NCBI GenBank assembly: GCA_009779995.1
Contig: WRDW01000012.1
Coordinates: forward strand, 1-46,015
DNA length: 46,015 nucleotides
Direction: 5' to 3'
Source: Oscillospiraceae bacterium
GTDB taxonomy: Bacteria > Bacillota > Clostridia > Oscillospirales > Acutalibacteraceae
Position numbers and translations under genes: made by a program. Shown one piece after another: positions 8,607 through 16,112 of this stretch. Numbering within the stretch: position 1 is the stretch's first letter; each line of letters begins with the position of its first letter. The notes beneath the pieces are model-generated. The model searched no databases and was not told where the DNA came from. It saw nothing but the letters and a program-made list of their open reading frames with translations.

Positions 8607-8735
8607 CACCCCCCGGCGCTTCGCGCCACCCCCCTCTAAAGAGGGGGGCTTTATTGTGCTTCAAGCGCAGCTTCGTATAGAACAGAGATAGCCCCCCTCT
8701 TTTAGAGGGGGGTGGCGCGCAGCGCCGGGGGGGGG
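8607..8735. repeat. Palindromic repeat, family F (copy 1), with terminator hairpins
   Basis: Two mirror-image hairpins, CCCCCCTCTAAAGAGGGGGG at 8629-8648 and its counterpart near 8693-8712, lie inside longer arms (CCGGCGCTTCGCGCC against GGCGCGCAGCGCCGG). On the + strand the first hairpin is followed by CTTTATT and can end transcription of the lipoprotein gene. The convergent bofA end is just beyond. Related copies are at 13521-13656 and 30741-30833. Confidence 0.75.
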
Positions 8736-8749
8736 CCGCGCAGAAGCGA

Positions 8750-9016
8750 TCACCCCATCATCGCGTCCGCCAGCAGCAGCGCCGCCACCCCCGGCGGGCC
8801 GGCCACAGCGCTCACCCCGAGGGTCAGCCAGTTGACCGCCAGGCGCAGCCCCAGCAGCAGCCCCAGCGCGTTGACGGCGTAGAGCGCCGCAACGCCCGAG
8901 GCCGCGCTGAGCAGCAGGCTGCGCAGCAGCCGCCGGGAGCGCTGCATGGCGGCGAAGATCGCCAAACTCCCGCCCCCCGCCAGCGCGAAGAGCAGCACCT
9001 TCAGTTGGGTGGTCAT
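8750..9016 (-). CDS. bofA: BofA-family pro-sigma-K processing inhibitor
   Basis: An 88-residue membrane protein with two to three hydrophobic segments. BofA restrains the SpoIVFB protease that activates sigma-K in the mother cell during sporulation. The C-terminal pattern NALGLLLGLRLAVNWLT followed by GPPGVAALLLADAM matches the family's GxPGVxxLL ending. AGGAGG stands about seven bases before the ATG. yaaL lies directly upstream, as in Bacillus (recR-yaaL-bofA), though recR is absent here. Only the family is secure; the role in this organism is inferred. Confidence 0.75.
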   Translation of the reverse strand: MTTQLKVLLFALAGGGSLAIFAAMQRSRRLLRSLLLSAASGVAALYAVNALGLLLGLRLAVNWLTLGVSAVAGPPGVAALLLADAMMG

Positions 9017-9033
9017 GCATGTACCTCCTCAAA

Positions 9034-9109
9034 CGTAGGGGACGGCCTCCGTGACGTCCCTGGGCGGATGAAATTGGGTGTTGGGACGTCGAGGACGCCG
9101 TCCCCTACA
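9034..9109. repeat. Palindromic repeat, family A (copy 2)
   Basis: CGTAGGGGACGGCCTCCGTG on the left pairs with GGACGCCGTCCCCTACAG on the right. It fills the gap between yaaL and bofA and starts 18 bases upstream of the bofA start codon. Confidence 0.85.
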
Positions 9110-9123
9110 GGCGGTTGTCACTT

Positions 9124-9417
9124 TCAGTTAATCCAGCGTTCCCTCTGTTCCGCCTCCACCGGGAAGGAGGCCGCCGCCACGCCGCCCTCCCGGGCCAGGC
9201 GCAGCAGGTAGCGGTAGCGCGCCTGCAATGCCTCGCGCTGGTAGATGGCCGCGTCCAGCAGGTCCTCGTCGCTCTCCATGGCGAAGAAGGCGTGGTTGTC
9301 GTCCAGCTGCCGCTTCACCTCGCGTATGTCCCGGATGAGCCGTTCGCGCTCGTCCGGCGGGGCGGGCGCGCGGCCTTCCCCGCGCAGCCTGCCGATGTAG
9401 TCGTGCTTCCTGGCCAT
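9124..9417 (-). CDS. yaaL: DUF2508 (YaaL-like) protein
   Basis: A 97-residue, charged, probably helical protein. The pattern LLDAAIYQREALQARYRYLLRLARE matches DUF2508/YaaL, a small family of unknown function that sits beside bofA in many spore formers. I chose the ATG at 9417, with GGAGGG just upstream, over an upstream in-frame start at 9495. The extra N-terminal residues would overlap the divergent manA promoter region. Genomic pairing with bofA is the main support. Confidence 0.7.
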   Translation of the reverse strand: MARKHDYIGRLRGEGRAPAPPDERERLIRDIREVKRQLDDNHAFFAMESDEDLLDAAIYQREALQARYRYLLRLAREGGVAAASFPVEAEQRERWIN

Positions 9418-9498
9418 GTGTCCCTCCGTATGCGCGCCAATTCTTTCAAAAAAATTGATCGCGTCTGCAATATTTCTATAGCTATTTTGGGACATTTA

Positions 9499-9507
9499 TG
9501 CTATACT
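9499..9507 (+). promoter_or_regulatory. Extended -10 promoter element for manA
   Basis: TGCTATACT at 9499-9507 is an extended -10 box (TGnTATACT) located 35 bases upstream of the manA start. I see no convincing -35 box at 17-18 bp, as is normal for extended -10 promoters. Confidence 0.5.
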
Positions 9508-9541
9508 TAAACCAAGAAAAAGAATTTTGGAGGAACCCCCC

Positions 9542-10510
9542 ATGGAAATCGGCGACCGAAGTCCCCTCAAGCTGCGCCCGCACATCTCGGAGACGGTGTG
9601 GGGCGGCAGGCGGCTCATTGAAAACTATGGCGTCGACCCCCGGGGCCGCGCCAACGCGGCGGAGGCCTGGGTGCTCTCCGCCCACCCCAAGGGCTGCAGC
9701 ACGGTGGAGACTGGCCCCTTCGCGGGGCAGACCCTCGCGCGGCTCTACGGCGAACGCCCCGACCTGTTCGGCTCCCACTGCGCAGTGAATGGCAAGGAGC
9801 GCTTCCCCGTGCTGGTGAAGCTCCTCGACGCGAAGGAAGACTTGTCCCTCCAGGTGCACCCGCGCGACGGCGACGAGGTGCTGCTGCCCGGCGAGGCGGG
9901 CAAGAACGAGTGCTGGTTCATCCTGGAGGCCCAGCCGGGCGCGAAGCTCTACATGGGCCCGCGCGAGGCCATCACCCGCGCGCAGCTCGCCGCCGCCATC
10001 GAGGACAAGACCGTCATGGGCTACATGCAGGATTTCGAGGTGGAGGAGGGCGACTTCTTCTTCATCCCGGCGGGCACGCTGCACGCCATTGGCAAGGGCG
10101 TGCTGCTGGCCGAGGTGCAGCAGAGCTCCGACACCACCTACCGCGTCTACGACTACAACCGCCTGCAGGACGGCAAACCCCGGGAGCTGCACGTGGCCCA
10201 GGCCACGGCGGTGGCCGACCTGCTGCCCTATGAGCCCGCGCGGCAGAAGTGGGGCCTGTTCGGCACGAAGACGCTGTGCGAATGCGAGTGGTTCAGCGTG
10301 GAGGAGCGCGACGTGCGCTTCGGCTTCACCGACGAGGCCGACGAGGAGAGCTTCGTGCACCTGCTCATCCTGGAGGCCGGCGAGGGCGCCGTCCTGGAGT
10401 GGGAGGGCATCGAAATGCCGCTGCGCAAGGGCGAAAGCGTGTTCATCCCCGCCGGCGCGGGCAAGTTCAGCGTAGACGGCGACGTGCGGGCCCTGGTGAC
10501 GTATGTGTAA
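9542..10510 (+). CDS. manA: Mannose-6-phosphate isomerase, class I
   Basis: A 322-residue zinc cupin enzyme that interconverts mannose 6-phosphate and fructose 6-phosphate. Zinc ligands are visible in QVHPRDGDE (H106), NECWFI (E123) and the later GTLHAIGKG. The N-terminal LRPHISETVWGGRRL is the standard class I opening. GGAGG precedes the ATG at 9542; the in-frame TTG at 9527 overlaps that site and is rejected. The product would feed mannose freed by the GH38 alpha-mannosidase (31.3-33.8 kb) into glycolysis, although the genes are 22 kb apart. The next gene starts 59 bases downstream. Confidence 0.93.
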   Translation: MEIGDRSPLKLRPHISETVWGGRRLIENYGVDPRGRANAAEAWVLSAHPKGCSTVETGPFAGQTLARLYGERPDLFGSHCAVNGKERFPVLVKLLDAKEDLSLQVHPRDGDEVLLPGEAGKNECWFILEAQPGAKLYMGPREAITRAQLAAAIEDKTVMGYMQDFEVEEGDFFFIPAGTLHAIGKGVLLAEVQQSSDTTYRVYDYNRLQDGKPRELHVAQATAVADLLPYEPARQKWGLFGTKTLCECEWFSVEERDVRFGFTDEADEESFVHLLILEAGEGAVLEWEGIEMPLRKGESVFIPAGAGKFSVDGDVRALVTYV

Positions 10511-10569
10511 ATAGCGTTTTATCACGGCGCGCCATTGGCCGCGCCGGGTAAAAAAGAAAGGCCATTCAA

Positions 10570-11874
10570 ATGCGCAGAAAGCAGCTCCTTCGCGACAGGC
10601 AGGCCCTGCTGGATGAGATCGCCGCCCTGCAGGAGGAAAATTTGCGCCTGCTGCGGGGCGAGCCTGTGGAGCCCCCCGTCCCGGATTCCCCGGAGGAGGA
10701 AGTCGCGGCCCGGCCCCGCGATTTCAGCCGCTTCCCCCTGCTGCGCGCGGTGGACGAGAAGTACGAGAACACCTTCCCGGGCGGGCCCAGGCTCGTCCGG
10801 CCCCAGCCGACCCTGCTCCAGATCGCCGGGCATCTGCGCGGCTACGCCGCCGCGCACTTCGGCATCCACGCCGGGAGGCCGCTGTTCGCCCATTTCCTGG
10901 GGGCCATGGCGGCCTCGGATTTTTTGCTCCTTCGCGGCGAGAACCCGCCGCTCTTCTGCCGCGCCGCCGCCGCCGCCTGGGGGCAGGAAATCGAGGTCAT
11001 CCCCGCGCGGGGCGACGATTCGGGGTCCAAAGGTGACATCCTGGGCGAACCCGGCCCCGCCGCCGGGCGCTATCATGAGACCGGGCTCCTGCGCGCCGTC
11101 TACGAGGCCGGATACCGGGAGGGCGTGAGCTTCGCCCTGCTGGAGGACGCCGCCGCCATGCCGGAACGCCGCCTCGCGCGGCTGCTGCCGCTGCTCTCGC
11201 TGTCGCATAATAACGCAAACTTCGCGCGCAAAATCGCGCTGGCGGAGACTGCCTGGCCCGGCGACCCCGCGCTGTTGGAGGATGGCGCGCTGCCCTGGCC
11301 CGGGAACCTCTGGGTCGTCGGCACGCTGCCCGCCGGAGCCCCGCCGCCCTCTCCGCAATTGCGTGCCCCTGCCATGGAGTTCTGCCTGCCCGCCGCGCGG
11401 GAGGCGAAGCTCGCCGCGCTGGAGAACCCGAGCCCCGTCGGCGCGGCGCAGCTGCGCGGCCTGTTCGCCCACGCCCGGGAGGTATACGCCCTGCCGGAGG
11501 AGAGCCTGCGGCACTTCGCCCTCTTGGAGCAATATCTGGCCGAGCACATGGAGCTGAGCCTGGGCGCGCAGGCGCTGCCGCAGCTGCGTTCCTTCGGCGG
11601 CGTGAGCCTAGCCTGCGGCCTGCGCCCCAATGAAGCCCTGGACGGCTTCCTCTATCACAGGGCCCTGCGCCGCCTGGAAACCGCCGACCCCGCCGCGCTG
11701 AAATACGAGCTGCCCGGCCTGCGCCGCTTCCTGGCGGAGACCTTCGGCAGGCGCGCGCTGCCGCTGAGCATGGAATATCTTGACCGACTGGAGGCCCCCC
11801 ATAACCACCCCGGCCCTGCGGGGCCTCCCGCTGGTCGTGTCGGCTACGCCGAACCCCTCCCAGGAGGGGAATGA
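10570..11874 (+). CDS. Degenerate McrB-like AAA+ protein
   Basis: A 434-residue protein with an N-terminal coiled coil (residues 1-30). The order of segments follows McrB-type AAA+ GTPases: FLGAMAASDFLLLRG, DILGEPGPAAGRYHETGLL (like DLLGyynp...Y..t..l), a Walker B-like FALLEDAA and a GT sensor in NLWVVGTLP, then a helical C-terminal part. The nucleotide site looks dead. The Walker A position reads RGENPPLFCRA with no GKT/S, Walker B lacks the DEMN ending, and the GTxN motif is GTLP. It may act as a scaffold or be decaying. The last 25 or so residues, rich in Pro and Gly, are encoded by GC-rich palindromic sequence that reads through in frame. The homology is my reading of the pattern, not a database hit. 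Confidence 0.55.
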   Translation: MRRKQLLRDRQALLDEIAALQEENLRLLRGEPVEPPVPDSPEEEVAARPRDFSRFPLLRAVDEKYENTFPGGPRLVRPQPTLLQIAGHLRGYAAAHFGIHAGRPLFAHFLGAMAASDFLLLRGENPPLFCRAAAAAWGQEIEVIPARGDDSGSKGDILGEPGPAAGRYHETGLLRAVYEAGYREGVSFALLEDAAAMPERRLARLLPLLSLSHNNANFARKIALAETAWPGDPALLEDGALPWPGNLWVVGTLPAGAPPPSPQLRAPAMEFCLPAAREAKLAALENPSPVGAAQLRGLFAHAREVYALPEESLRHFALLEQYLAEHMELSLGAQALPQLRSFGGVSLACGLRPNEALDGFLYHRALRRLETADPAALKYELPGLRRFLAETFGRRALPLSMEYLDRLEAPHNHPGPAGPPAGRVGYAEPLPGGE

Positions 11875-11925
11875 GGAAGCAGGCGATATGCGAAACACCA
11901 AAACCATACAAAAGAGGGAAAACAT

Positions 11926-12639
11926 GTGAATGACTATCTTCGTATCATCCTCCCGCTCATCCCCGTGGGCCTCGCGATCGCGGGGGGCATCGCCCTGTAT
12001 TGCACCTACCCCCTGATGGCCATGAAGCCCATCGCCACCGGCCCGGTGCCCAGTACGCCCGTCCTGGCCCTGCGCAGCCGCAGGGGCGCGCTGTACCTCA
12101 TCGATACCGGCGCGGGCTGGCTCCTGATCGACGCGGGCACGAACGCCGAGGAGGTCAGCGCCGACCTGGCCGGGCTCGGCGTCGACCCGGCACAGGTGAA
12201 CTGGATTTTGCTCACCCACAGCGATTACGACCACGTGGCCTCCCTGCCGCTGTTCCCCAACGCCGTGATCCACATGGGCGAGGCCGAGCTGGCCCTGGTG
12301 GCCTCCGGCAAGAAAAAACTCCCCGAGGGCATAGACCCGAACGCCATCCGGCTGGTGCGCGATGGCGAAAAGCTTATGTTCGACAACACGCAGGTAGAGT
12401 GCGTCGCCGCGCCGGGCCACACGGATGGCTCCACGGCGTATCTTGTTGACAATACATACCTGTTCACGGGCGACGCCCTGCGCTGGCACACGCTGCGCTC
12501 CGGCGAGGGCAAGATGAGCGTCCACCCCTACAAAAAGGGCAATAAAGCCGAGACCCTAGCCTCGCTGGAGAAACTCAAGGGCCTGGCCGGTAAATACATG
12601 GTTTTTACATCTCACTACGGGGTTATTCCGAAAAACTGA
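11926..12639 (+). CDS. Membrane-anchored metallo-beta-lactamase-fold protein (copy 1)
   Basis: A 237-residue protein with an N-terminal membrane helix (5-30) and an MBL-fold domain outside. The metal motif reads THSDYDH at 97-103; the second His of the usual HxHxDH is Asp100. APGHTDGS and FTSHYG supply the later metal-site histidines. Family members are hydrolases acting on thioesters, lactones, nucleic acids and other substrates, so no substrate can be named. The start is GTG at 11926 with AGAGGGA seven bases upstream; the ATG two bases earlier runs into a stop. A close paralogue follows after 14 bases, the result of tandem duplication. Confidence 0.82.
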   Translation: MNDYLRIILPLIPVGLAIAGGIALYCTYPLMAMKPIATGPVPSTPVLALRSRRGALYLIDTGAGWLLIDAGTNAEEVSADLAGLGVDPAQVNWILLTHSDYDHVASLPLFPNAVIHMGEAELALVASGKKKLPEGIDPNAIRLVRDGEKLMFDNTQVECVAAPGHTDGSTAYLVDNTYLFTGDALRWHTLRSGEGKMSVHPYKKGNKAETLASLEKLKGLAGKYMVFTSHYGVIPKN

Positions 12640-12653
12640 AACGAGGGTTCCGC

Positions 12654-13406
12654 ATGAAAAAACGCCTGAAAATCATCCTCCCCATCCTGGCAGTCATTCT
12701 CGTCATCGCGGGAGGCATCGCCATGGTTATCACCGAACCCCTTCGGGCCATGCGGCCATTGGAGACCGGGCTTGTCTTTGAGAATTACTTTATCCCAATC
12801 TTCGCCCTGCGCAGCGGCAGAGGGAACCTGTTTCTCATTGACACCGGCGAAGGGTATCTCATGATCGACGCGGGCAACGACGTCGACAGCGTACAGGCCG
12901 GCCTGTGGGATCTGCGCATTGAATGGCATCACATCAAATGGATATTGCTCACCCATACCCACGGCGACCACGTGGGCGCGCTGCCGATGTTCCGCAGTGC
13001 GGAGGTGGATGGATTTGATGTGGAAGTTTATATGAGCAGGGATGAGTTCCCCGAGCTGTCCGCTAACGACGCGCCGGGGCCTACCCGGGGGCTTGCGAAA
13101 AACGTCCGGCTCCTGTCCGACGGCGAAAAGCTTGTGTTTGGCAATGTGGAGGTCGAGTGCATCGCCGCACCGGGGCATACGGCTGGTTCCATGGTGTATC
13201 TCGCCGATGGCAGATACCTGTTCACCGGCGACGCACTGCGCTACAGCAATGAGAAAGTGAGCGTCCACCCCTTCACCCAGAATAAAGCGCAGGCCGTAGA
13301 AAGCATCGCGGCCCTGCCTAACGCCATGTCAGCCTTGACTTCTCATTATGGGTTGTTCAGTCCGCCATGGTCGAGCGTTTCATTCTTAGCACCGCCAAAC
13401 CCGTAG
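12654..13406 (+). CDS. Membrane-anchored metallo-beta-lactamase-fold protein (copy 2)
   Basis: A 250-residue paralogue of the preceding gene, sharing the N-terminal helix (RLKIILPILAVILVIAGGIA) and overall plan. Its metal motif is canonical, THTHGDH at 100-106, followed by APGHTAGS and LTSHYG, so both zinc ligand sets look intact. It is longer at the C-terminus by about 10 residues after SHYG. GAGGG precedes the ATG. It is probably co-transcribed with copy 1. If the pair form one enzyme unit, this would be the active member; that is inference. Confidence 0.85.
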   Translation: MKKRLKIILPILAVILVIAGGIAMVITEPLRAMRPLETGLVFENYFIPIFALRSGRGNLFLIDTGEGYLMIDAGNDVDSVQAGLWDLRIEWHHIKWILLTHTHGDHVGALPMFRSAEVDGFDVEVYMSRDEFPELSANDAPGPTRGLAKNVRLLSDGEKLVFGNVEVECIAAPGHTAGSMVYLADGRYLFTGDALRYSNEKVSVHPFTQNKAQAVESIAALPNAMSALTSHYGLFSPPWSSVSFLAPPNP

Positions 13407-13448
13407 GCCCACATTTCCTGAATTTACAAATCATTTACATTTAAACAA

Positions 13449-13477
13449 TTGACAAACGCACCCAAACAGGGTATGAT
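13449..13477 (+). promoter_or_regulatory. Promoter of the hrcA heat-shock operon
   Basis: TTGACA (13449-13454), a 17-bp spacer and TATGAT (13472-13477) form a strong sigma-A promoter. The CIRCE operator starts 11 bases after the -10 box, so it overlaps the transcription start. Confidence 0.88.
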
Positions 13478-13487
13478 AATAGGTGTG

Positions 13488-13514
13488 CTGGCACTCGCCT
13501 TGCGCGAGTGCTAA
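13488..13514 (+). promoter_or_regulatory. CIRCE operator
   Basis: CTGGCACTC, nine bases, then GAGTGCTAA. The consensus is TTAGCACTC-N9-GAGTGCTAA; the right arm is perfect and the left has two mismatches. HrcA, encoded just downstream, is the known repressor binding this site, so the operon should be autoregulated and induced by heat. It is the only CIRCE I see in the window. Confidence 0.93.
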
Positions 13515-13520
13515 TTTTTA

Positions 13521-13656
13521 CACCCTCACCGCCTGCGGGCGGAGCTCCCTCTGAAGAGGGAGCCTGGGGCTTCTGTTGCCGTAAGCATGAAATTGTGAAG
13601 AGAAGATTCTCCGGCTCCCTCTTTAGAGGGAGCTCCCGCCGCAGCGGGTGAGGGTG
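13521..13656. repeat. Palindromic repeat, family F (copy 2), in the hrcA leader
   Basis: Arms beginning CACCCTCACCGCCTGCGGG and ending CCGCAGCGGGTGAGGGTG, each also holding a CTCCCTCT/AGAGGGAG core, enclose an unpaired centre. The element lies entirely between the CIRCE operator and the hrcA ribosome site, so it is transcribed as part of the leader. Confidence 0.85.
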
Positions 13657-13683
13657 TTCGCGGAGCGACAAAGGGTGATGTGT

Positions 13684-14700
13684 ATGTTAAACCCCAGCCT
13701 GCGCAAGCAGCGCATCCTGGCGGCGGTGGTGGAGCTCTACAACGCCACCGGCGAGCCCGTGGGCTCCAAGCGGCTCATGGAGGTGCTGCCGGACGACATC
13801 TCCTCGGCCACCATCCGCAACGAGATGGCCCAGCTGGCCGAGCTCGGCTTCCTGGAGCAGCCCCACACCTCGGCCGGGCGCATCCCCTCCCCCATGGGCT
13901 ACAGGTACTATATCGACAACCTGCTGCCGCACAGGGAGCTGCCCTCCGTGGAACGCGCGCGGCTGGAAAGCGAGCTGCGCGAGCGAGCCCGTGAGCCCGA
14001 GCGCCTGTTGGAGAACGCGGGCAAGCTCCTGGCGGAGCTGACCGCCTGCACGGCGCTGTGCGTACCCGCAACGGGCGCGCAGGTGCGCGTCAAGCGCATC
14101 GAAATCGCGCCGCTGGGGCGCAGCATGGCCATGCTGGCCCTGCTCACCACGGGCGGCGCGGTGAAGAGCAAGGTGATTCGCTCGCAGGCGGAGCTCACCC
14201 CCGAGGCCCTGGAGGTCTTCGTGCGCCTGGCGAAGGATGCGCTCATCGGCGCGCCGCTGGATTTCTTCACCCAGGCGGGCATACAGTCCCTGGCGGCGCG
14301 GGCGGGTGCGCAGTTTTTGGCCGTCGCGCCGTTGCTGGCGGGCATCGCCGAGCTGGCCGAGGACTTGCGCGCAGGCGAGATGCTCGTGGGGATGCCCGGC
14401 CTGGCGCAGCAGCCCCAGTGGGAGCAGGGCGCGCAGGCGCTGCTGCAGCATTTGCAGTCTCAGGTCCCCCAGAGCCTGAAGGTGCTCCTGGGGGCTGAAG
14501 TCGCCCACGGCGCACAAGCCGCCCAGGCGCCAGACCTGCGCAATGTCACCCTGGTGGTGACCCCCTACGCCATCGGACAGCAGCACGGCGGCCTGCTGGG
14601 CATCATCGGCCCGCTGCGCATGGACTACGCAAGGGCCATCCCGGGCCTGCGCTTCATCGCGTCGATCCTGGGGAAGATGCTGTCGCAGCTGGACGAGTGA
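13684..14700 (+). CDS. hrcA: Heat-inducible transcription repressor HrcA
   Basis: A 338-residue repressor of class I heat-shock genes. The N-terminal winged helix (KQRILAAVVELY, GEPVGSKRLMEV, SSATIRNEMAQLAELGFLEQ, HTSAGRIPS) binds CIRCE. The C-terminal domain is GAF-like and responds to GroE folding capacity in model species. I chose the ATG at 13684 because AAGGGTG (13671-13677) then sits about eight bases upstream and the protein begins MLNPSLRKQRIL; the ATGs at 13648 and 13678 are less well placed. First gene of the hrcA-grpE-dnaK-dnaJ series, followed after 34 bases by grpE. Confidence 0.95.
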   Translation: MLNPSLRKQRILAAVVELYNATGEPVGSKRLMEVLPDDISSATIRNEMAQLAELGFLEQPHTSAGRIPSPMGYRYYIDNLLPHRELPSVERARLESELRERAREPERLLENAGKLLAELTACTALCVPATGAQVRVKRIEIAPLGRSMAMLALLTTGGAVKSKVIRSQAELTPEALEVFVRLAKDALIGAPLDFFTQAGIQSLAARAGAQFLAVAPLLAGIAELAEDLRAGEMLVGMPGLAQQPQWEQGAQALLQHLQSQVPQSLKVLLGAEVAHGAQAAQAPDLRNVTLVVTPYAIGQQHGGLLGIIGPLRMDYARAIPGLRFIASILGKMLSQLDE

Positions 14701-14734
14701 TTGAGAATGCAGAAATGACGAAAGGGTCTCTCTG

Positions 14735-15241
14735 ATGAAAGACAAGAAGAAGCCGGATACACCCGAGGAGGAGCTTCCCCAGGAAGAAGAGGTCATCCTC
14801 GATCCCCTGGTGGAGGAGCTGAAGTCAAAAAATGACCAGCTGCTGCGCCTGGCGGCGGAGTTCGATAATTTTCGCAAGCGCTCGCAGAAGGAGAAGGACG
14901 AGGCCTTTCTCAACGCGAAAGCCTCTGTGCTCAAGGCCTTCCTGCCCGTGCTGGACAATTTCGAGCGGGCTATGCTTGAAAGCGCCGAAGGCGACTGCTC
15001 GCCGCAGGCGTATCGCAAGGGCGTGGAAATGATCCTGGCCCAGCTCGCGGGGGTGTTCACGGCGCAGGGCGCGGAAACCTACGGCGAGGCGGGCGAGCCC
15101 TTCGACCCCACGATACACAACGCCGTCACGCACTGCGAAAACCCGGAGCTGGGCGAGAACGTGATCGCCGAGGTCTACACCAGGGGCTGCCGGATGAAGG
15201 AGAGGGTGATCCGCGAGGCCGTGGTTGGGGTGGCGAACTGA
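14735..15241 (+). CDS. grpE: Nucleotide exchange factor GrpE
   Basis: A 168-residue co-chaperone that drives ADP release from DnaK. The acidic N-terminus is followed by a long dimerising helix (VEELKSKNDQLLRLAAEFDNFRKR) and the C-terminal beta domain, with FDPTIHNAVTH and NVIAEVYTRGCRMKERVIR. Its stop shares one base with the ATG of hicA copy 1. The last three codons and stop (GTGGCGAACTGA) are repeated at the start of the second hicAB unit, marking the edge of a tandem duplication. Confidence 0.95.
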   Translation: MKDKKKPDTPEEELPQEEEVILDPLVEELKSKNDQLLRLAAEFDNFRKRSQKEKDEAFLNAKASVLKAFLPVLDNFERAMLESAEGDCSPQAYRKGVEMILAQLAGVFTAQGAETYGEAGEPFDPTIHNAVTHCENPELGENVIAEVYTRGCRMKERVIREAVVGVAN

Positions 15242-15495
15242 TGAGCAAGAAAGAGAAGCTAATCAGGCGGCTTAAATCGCGGCCAAGGGATTTCACGTTT
15301 GACGAGCTGGTGACGCTGATGGGGTATCTGGGAGTTTCCATGAACACCGGAGGAAAGACCAGCGGGTCGGCCATAAAATTCGAGAACGAAGACGGCTTTG
15401 TGCTGTATATCCATCGGCCCCATCCGGGGAATATCCTGAAGGAGTACCATATTCGGAGAATACTCAAAAAACTAGAGGAAGGCGGCTTGATATGA
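15241..15495 (+). CDS. hicA: HicA-family toxin (copy 1)
   Basis: An 84-residue dsRBD-fold protein. HicA toxins are ribosome-independent mRNA interferases neutralised by HicB. The sequence runs from MSKKEKLIRRLKSRP through GGKTSGSAIKF to IHRPHPGNILKEY and a C-terminal helix ending EEGGLI. Classic HicA has GSHHxF with the catalytic His; here this position reads GSAIKF. The later HRPHPG His is kept. Enzyme activity is therefore uncertain, though similar TSGS-type HicA proteins are common in clostridia. It overlaps grpE by one base and hicB by four, the tight coupling expected of a toxin-antitoxin pair. Confidence 0.82.
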   Translation: MSKKEKLIRRLKSRPRDFTFDELVTLMGYLGVSMNTGGKTSGSAIKFENEDGFVLYIHRPHPGNILKEYHIRRILKKLEEGGLI

Positions 15496-15833
15496 ACGAA
15501 CTGCTGCAATACAAAGGCCTGTCGGGCAGTGTTGAGTTTTCCAGGGAGGACAATGTCTTCTTCGGGGAAATCCTCGGCATACAGGGTCTGGTGCTCTACG
15601 AGGGCGACACCATAGACGAGCTTGTCCAGGGCTTTCACGAGATGGCTGAAGAGTATATCGACTACTGCCAGCGCAACAACAGTCCGCTGCCTGTGCAGGA
15701 CACGACAAATCTTCCTGTCAAGCTGGAGCTGTACCGCGAGCTGACCGAAACCGCGAGGCAGAAAAACATGTCCTTCGAGTCCTGCCTGGCGGAATCGCTT
15801 GTACGCGGGATGAACCAACTGAAAGCCAGCTGA
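15492..15833 (+). CDS. hicB: HicB-family antitoxin (copy 1)
   Basis: A 113-residue partner of the preceding HicA. The N-terminal degenerate RNase H-like domain (YKGLSGSVEFSREDNVFFGE, LVLYEGDTIDELVQGFHEM) binds and blocks the toxin. A C-terminal ribbon-helix-helix segment (LPVKLELYRELTETARQKNM) would bind DNA for autoregulation. It starts on ATG overlapping the hicA stop (ATGA). The C-terminus QLKAS is shared with copy 2. No separate promoter is evident, so it should be transcribed with grpE. Confidence 0.85.
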   Translation: MNELLQYKGLSGSVEFSREDNVFFGEILGIQGLVLYEGDTIDELVQGFHEMAEEYIDYCQRNNSPLPVQDTTNLPVKLELYRELTETARQKNMSFESCLAESLVRGMNQLKAS

Positions 15834-15857
15834 GAAAAGATAGGGGGTGGCGAACTG

Positions 15858-16112
15858 ATGAGCAAGAAGGAGAAGCTGATCAACCGGCTTAAATCGCGGC
15901 CAAGGGATTTTACGATTAACGAGTTGGATACGCTGATGAGCCATATGGGTTTTTGGAAACGAAACGCAGGGAAAACATCGGGTTCACGCATAGAGTATAC
16001 CAATGACGGAAAGAAATTTATTAAGCTCCACAGGCCTCATCCCGGCAATGAGTATAAACCTTATCAGTTGGACGACATCATAGACGACCTGAAAGGACGG
16101 GGATTGCTTTGA
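15858..16112 (+). CDS. hicA: HicA-family toxin (copy 2)
   Basis: An 84-residue paralogue of copy 1. The first 18 or so residues are nearly identical (MSKKEKLINRLKSRPRDFT), but the rest has diverged strongly. The site that is GSHHxF in classic HicA reads GSRIEY here. LHRPHPGNEYKPY is kept. The gene lies 617 bp after copy 1. The repeat unit begins with the grpE tail sequence GTGGCGAACTGATGAGCAAG, found before both copies. Confidence 0.82.
   Translation: MSKKEKLINRLKSRPRDFTINELDTLMSHMGFWKRNAGKTSGSRIEYTNDGKKFIKLHRPHPGNEYKPYQLDDIIDDLKGRGLL

Noticed and set aside
7568-8629. Reverse-strand frame opposite the Big_2 lipoprotein gene.
   Set aside because: It mirrors the Thr-rich linker and has no plausible start signal or domain.
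8607-8735. CRISPR-like appearance of repeated GC-rich palindromes in intergenic regions.
   Set aside because: Copies are singly dispersed, with no regular spacers and no cas genes.
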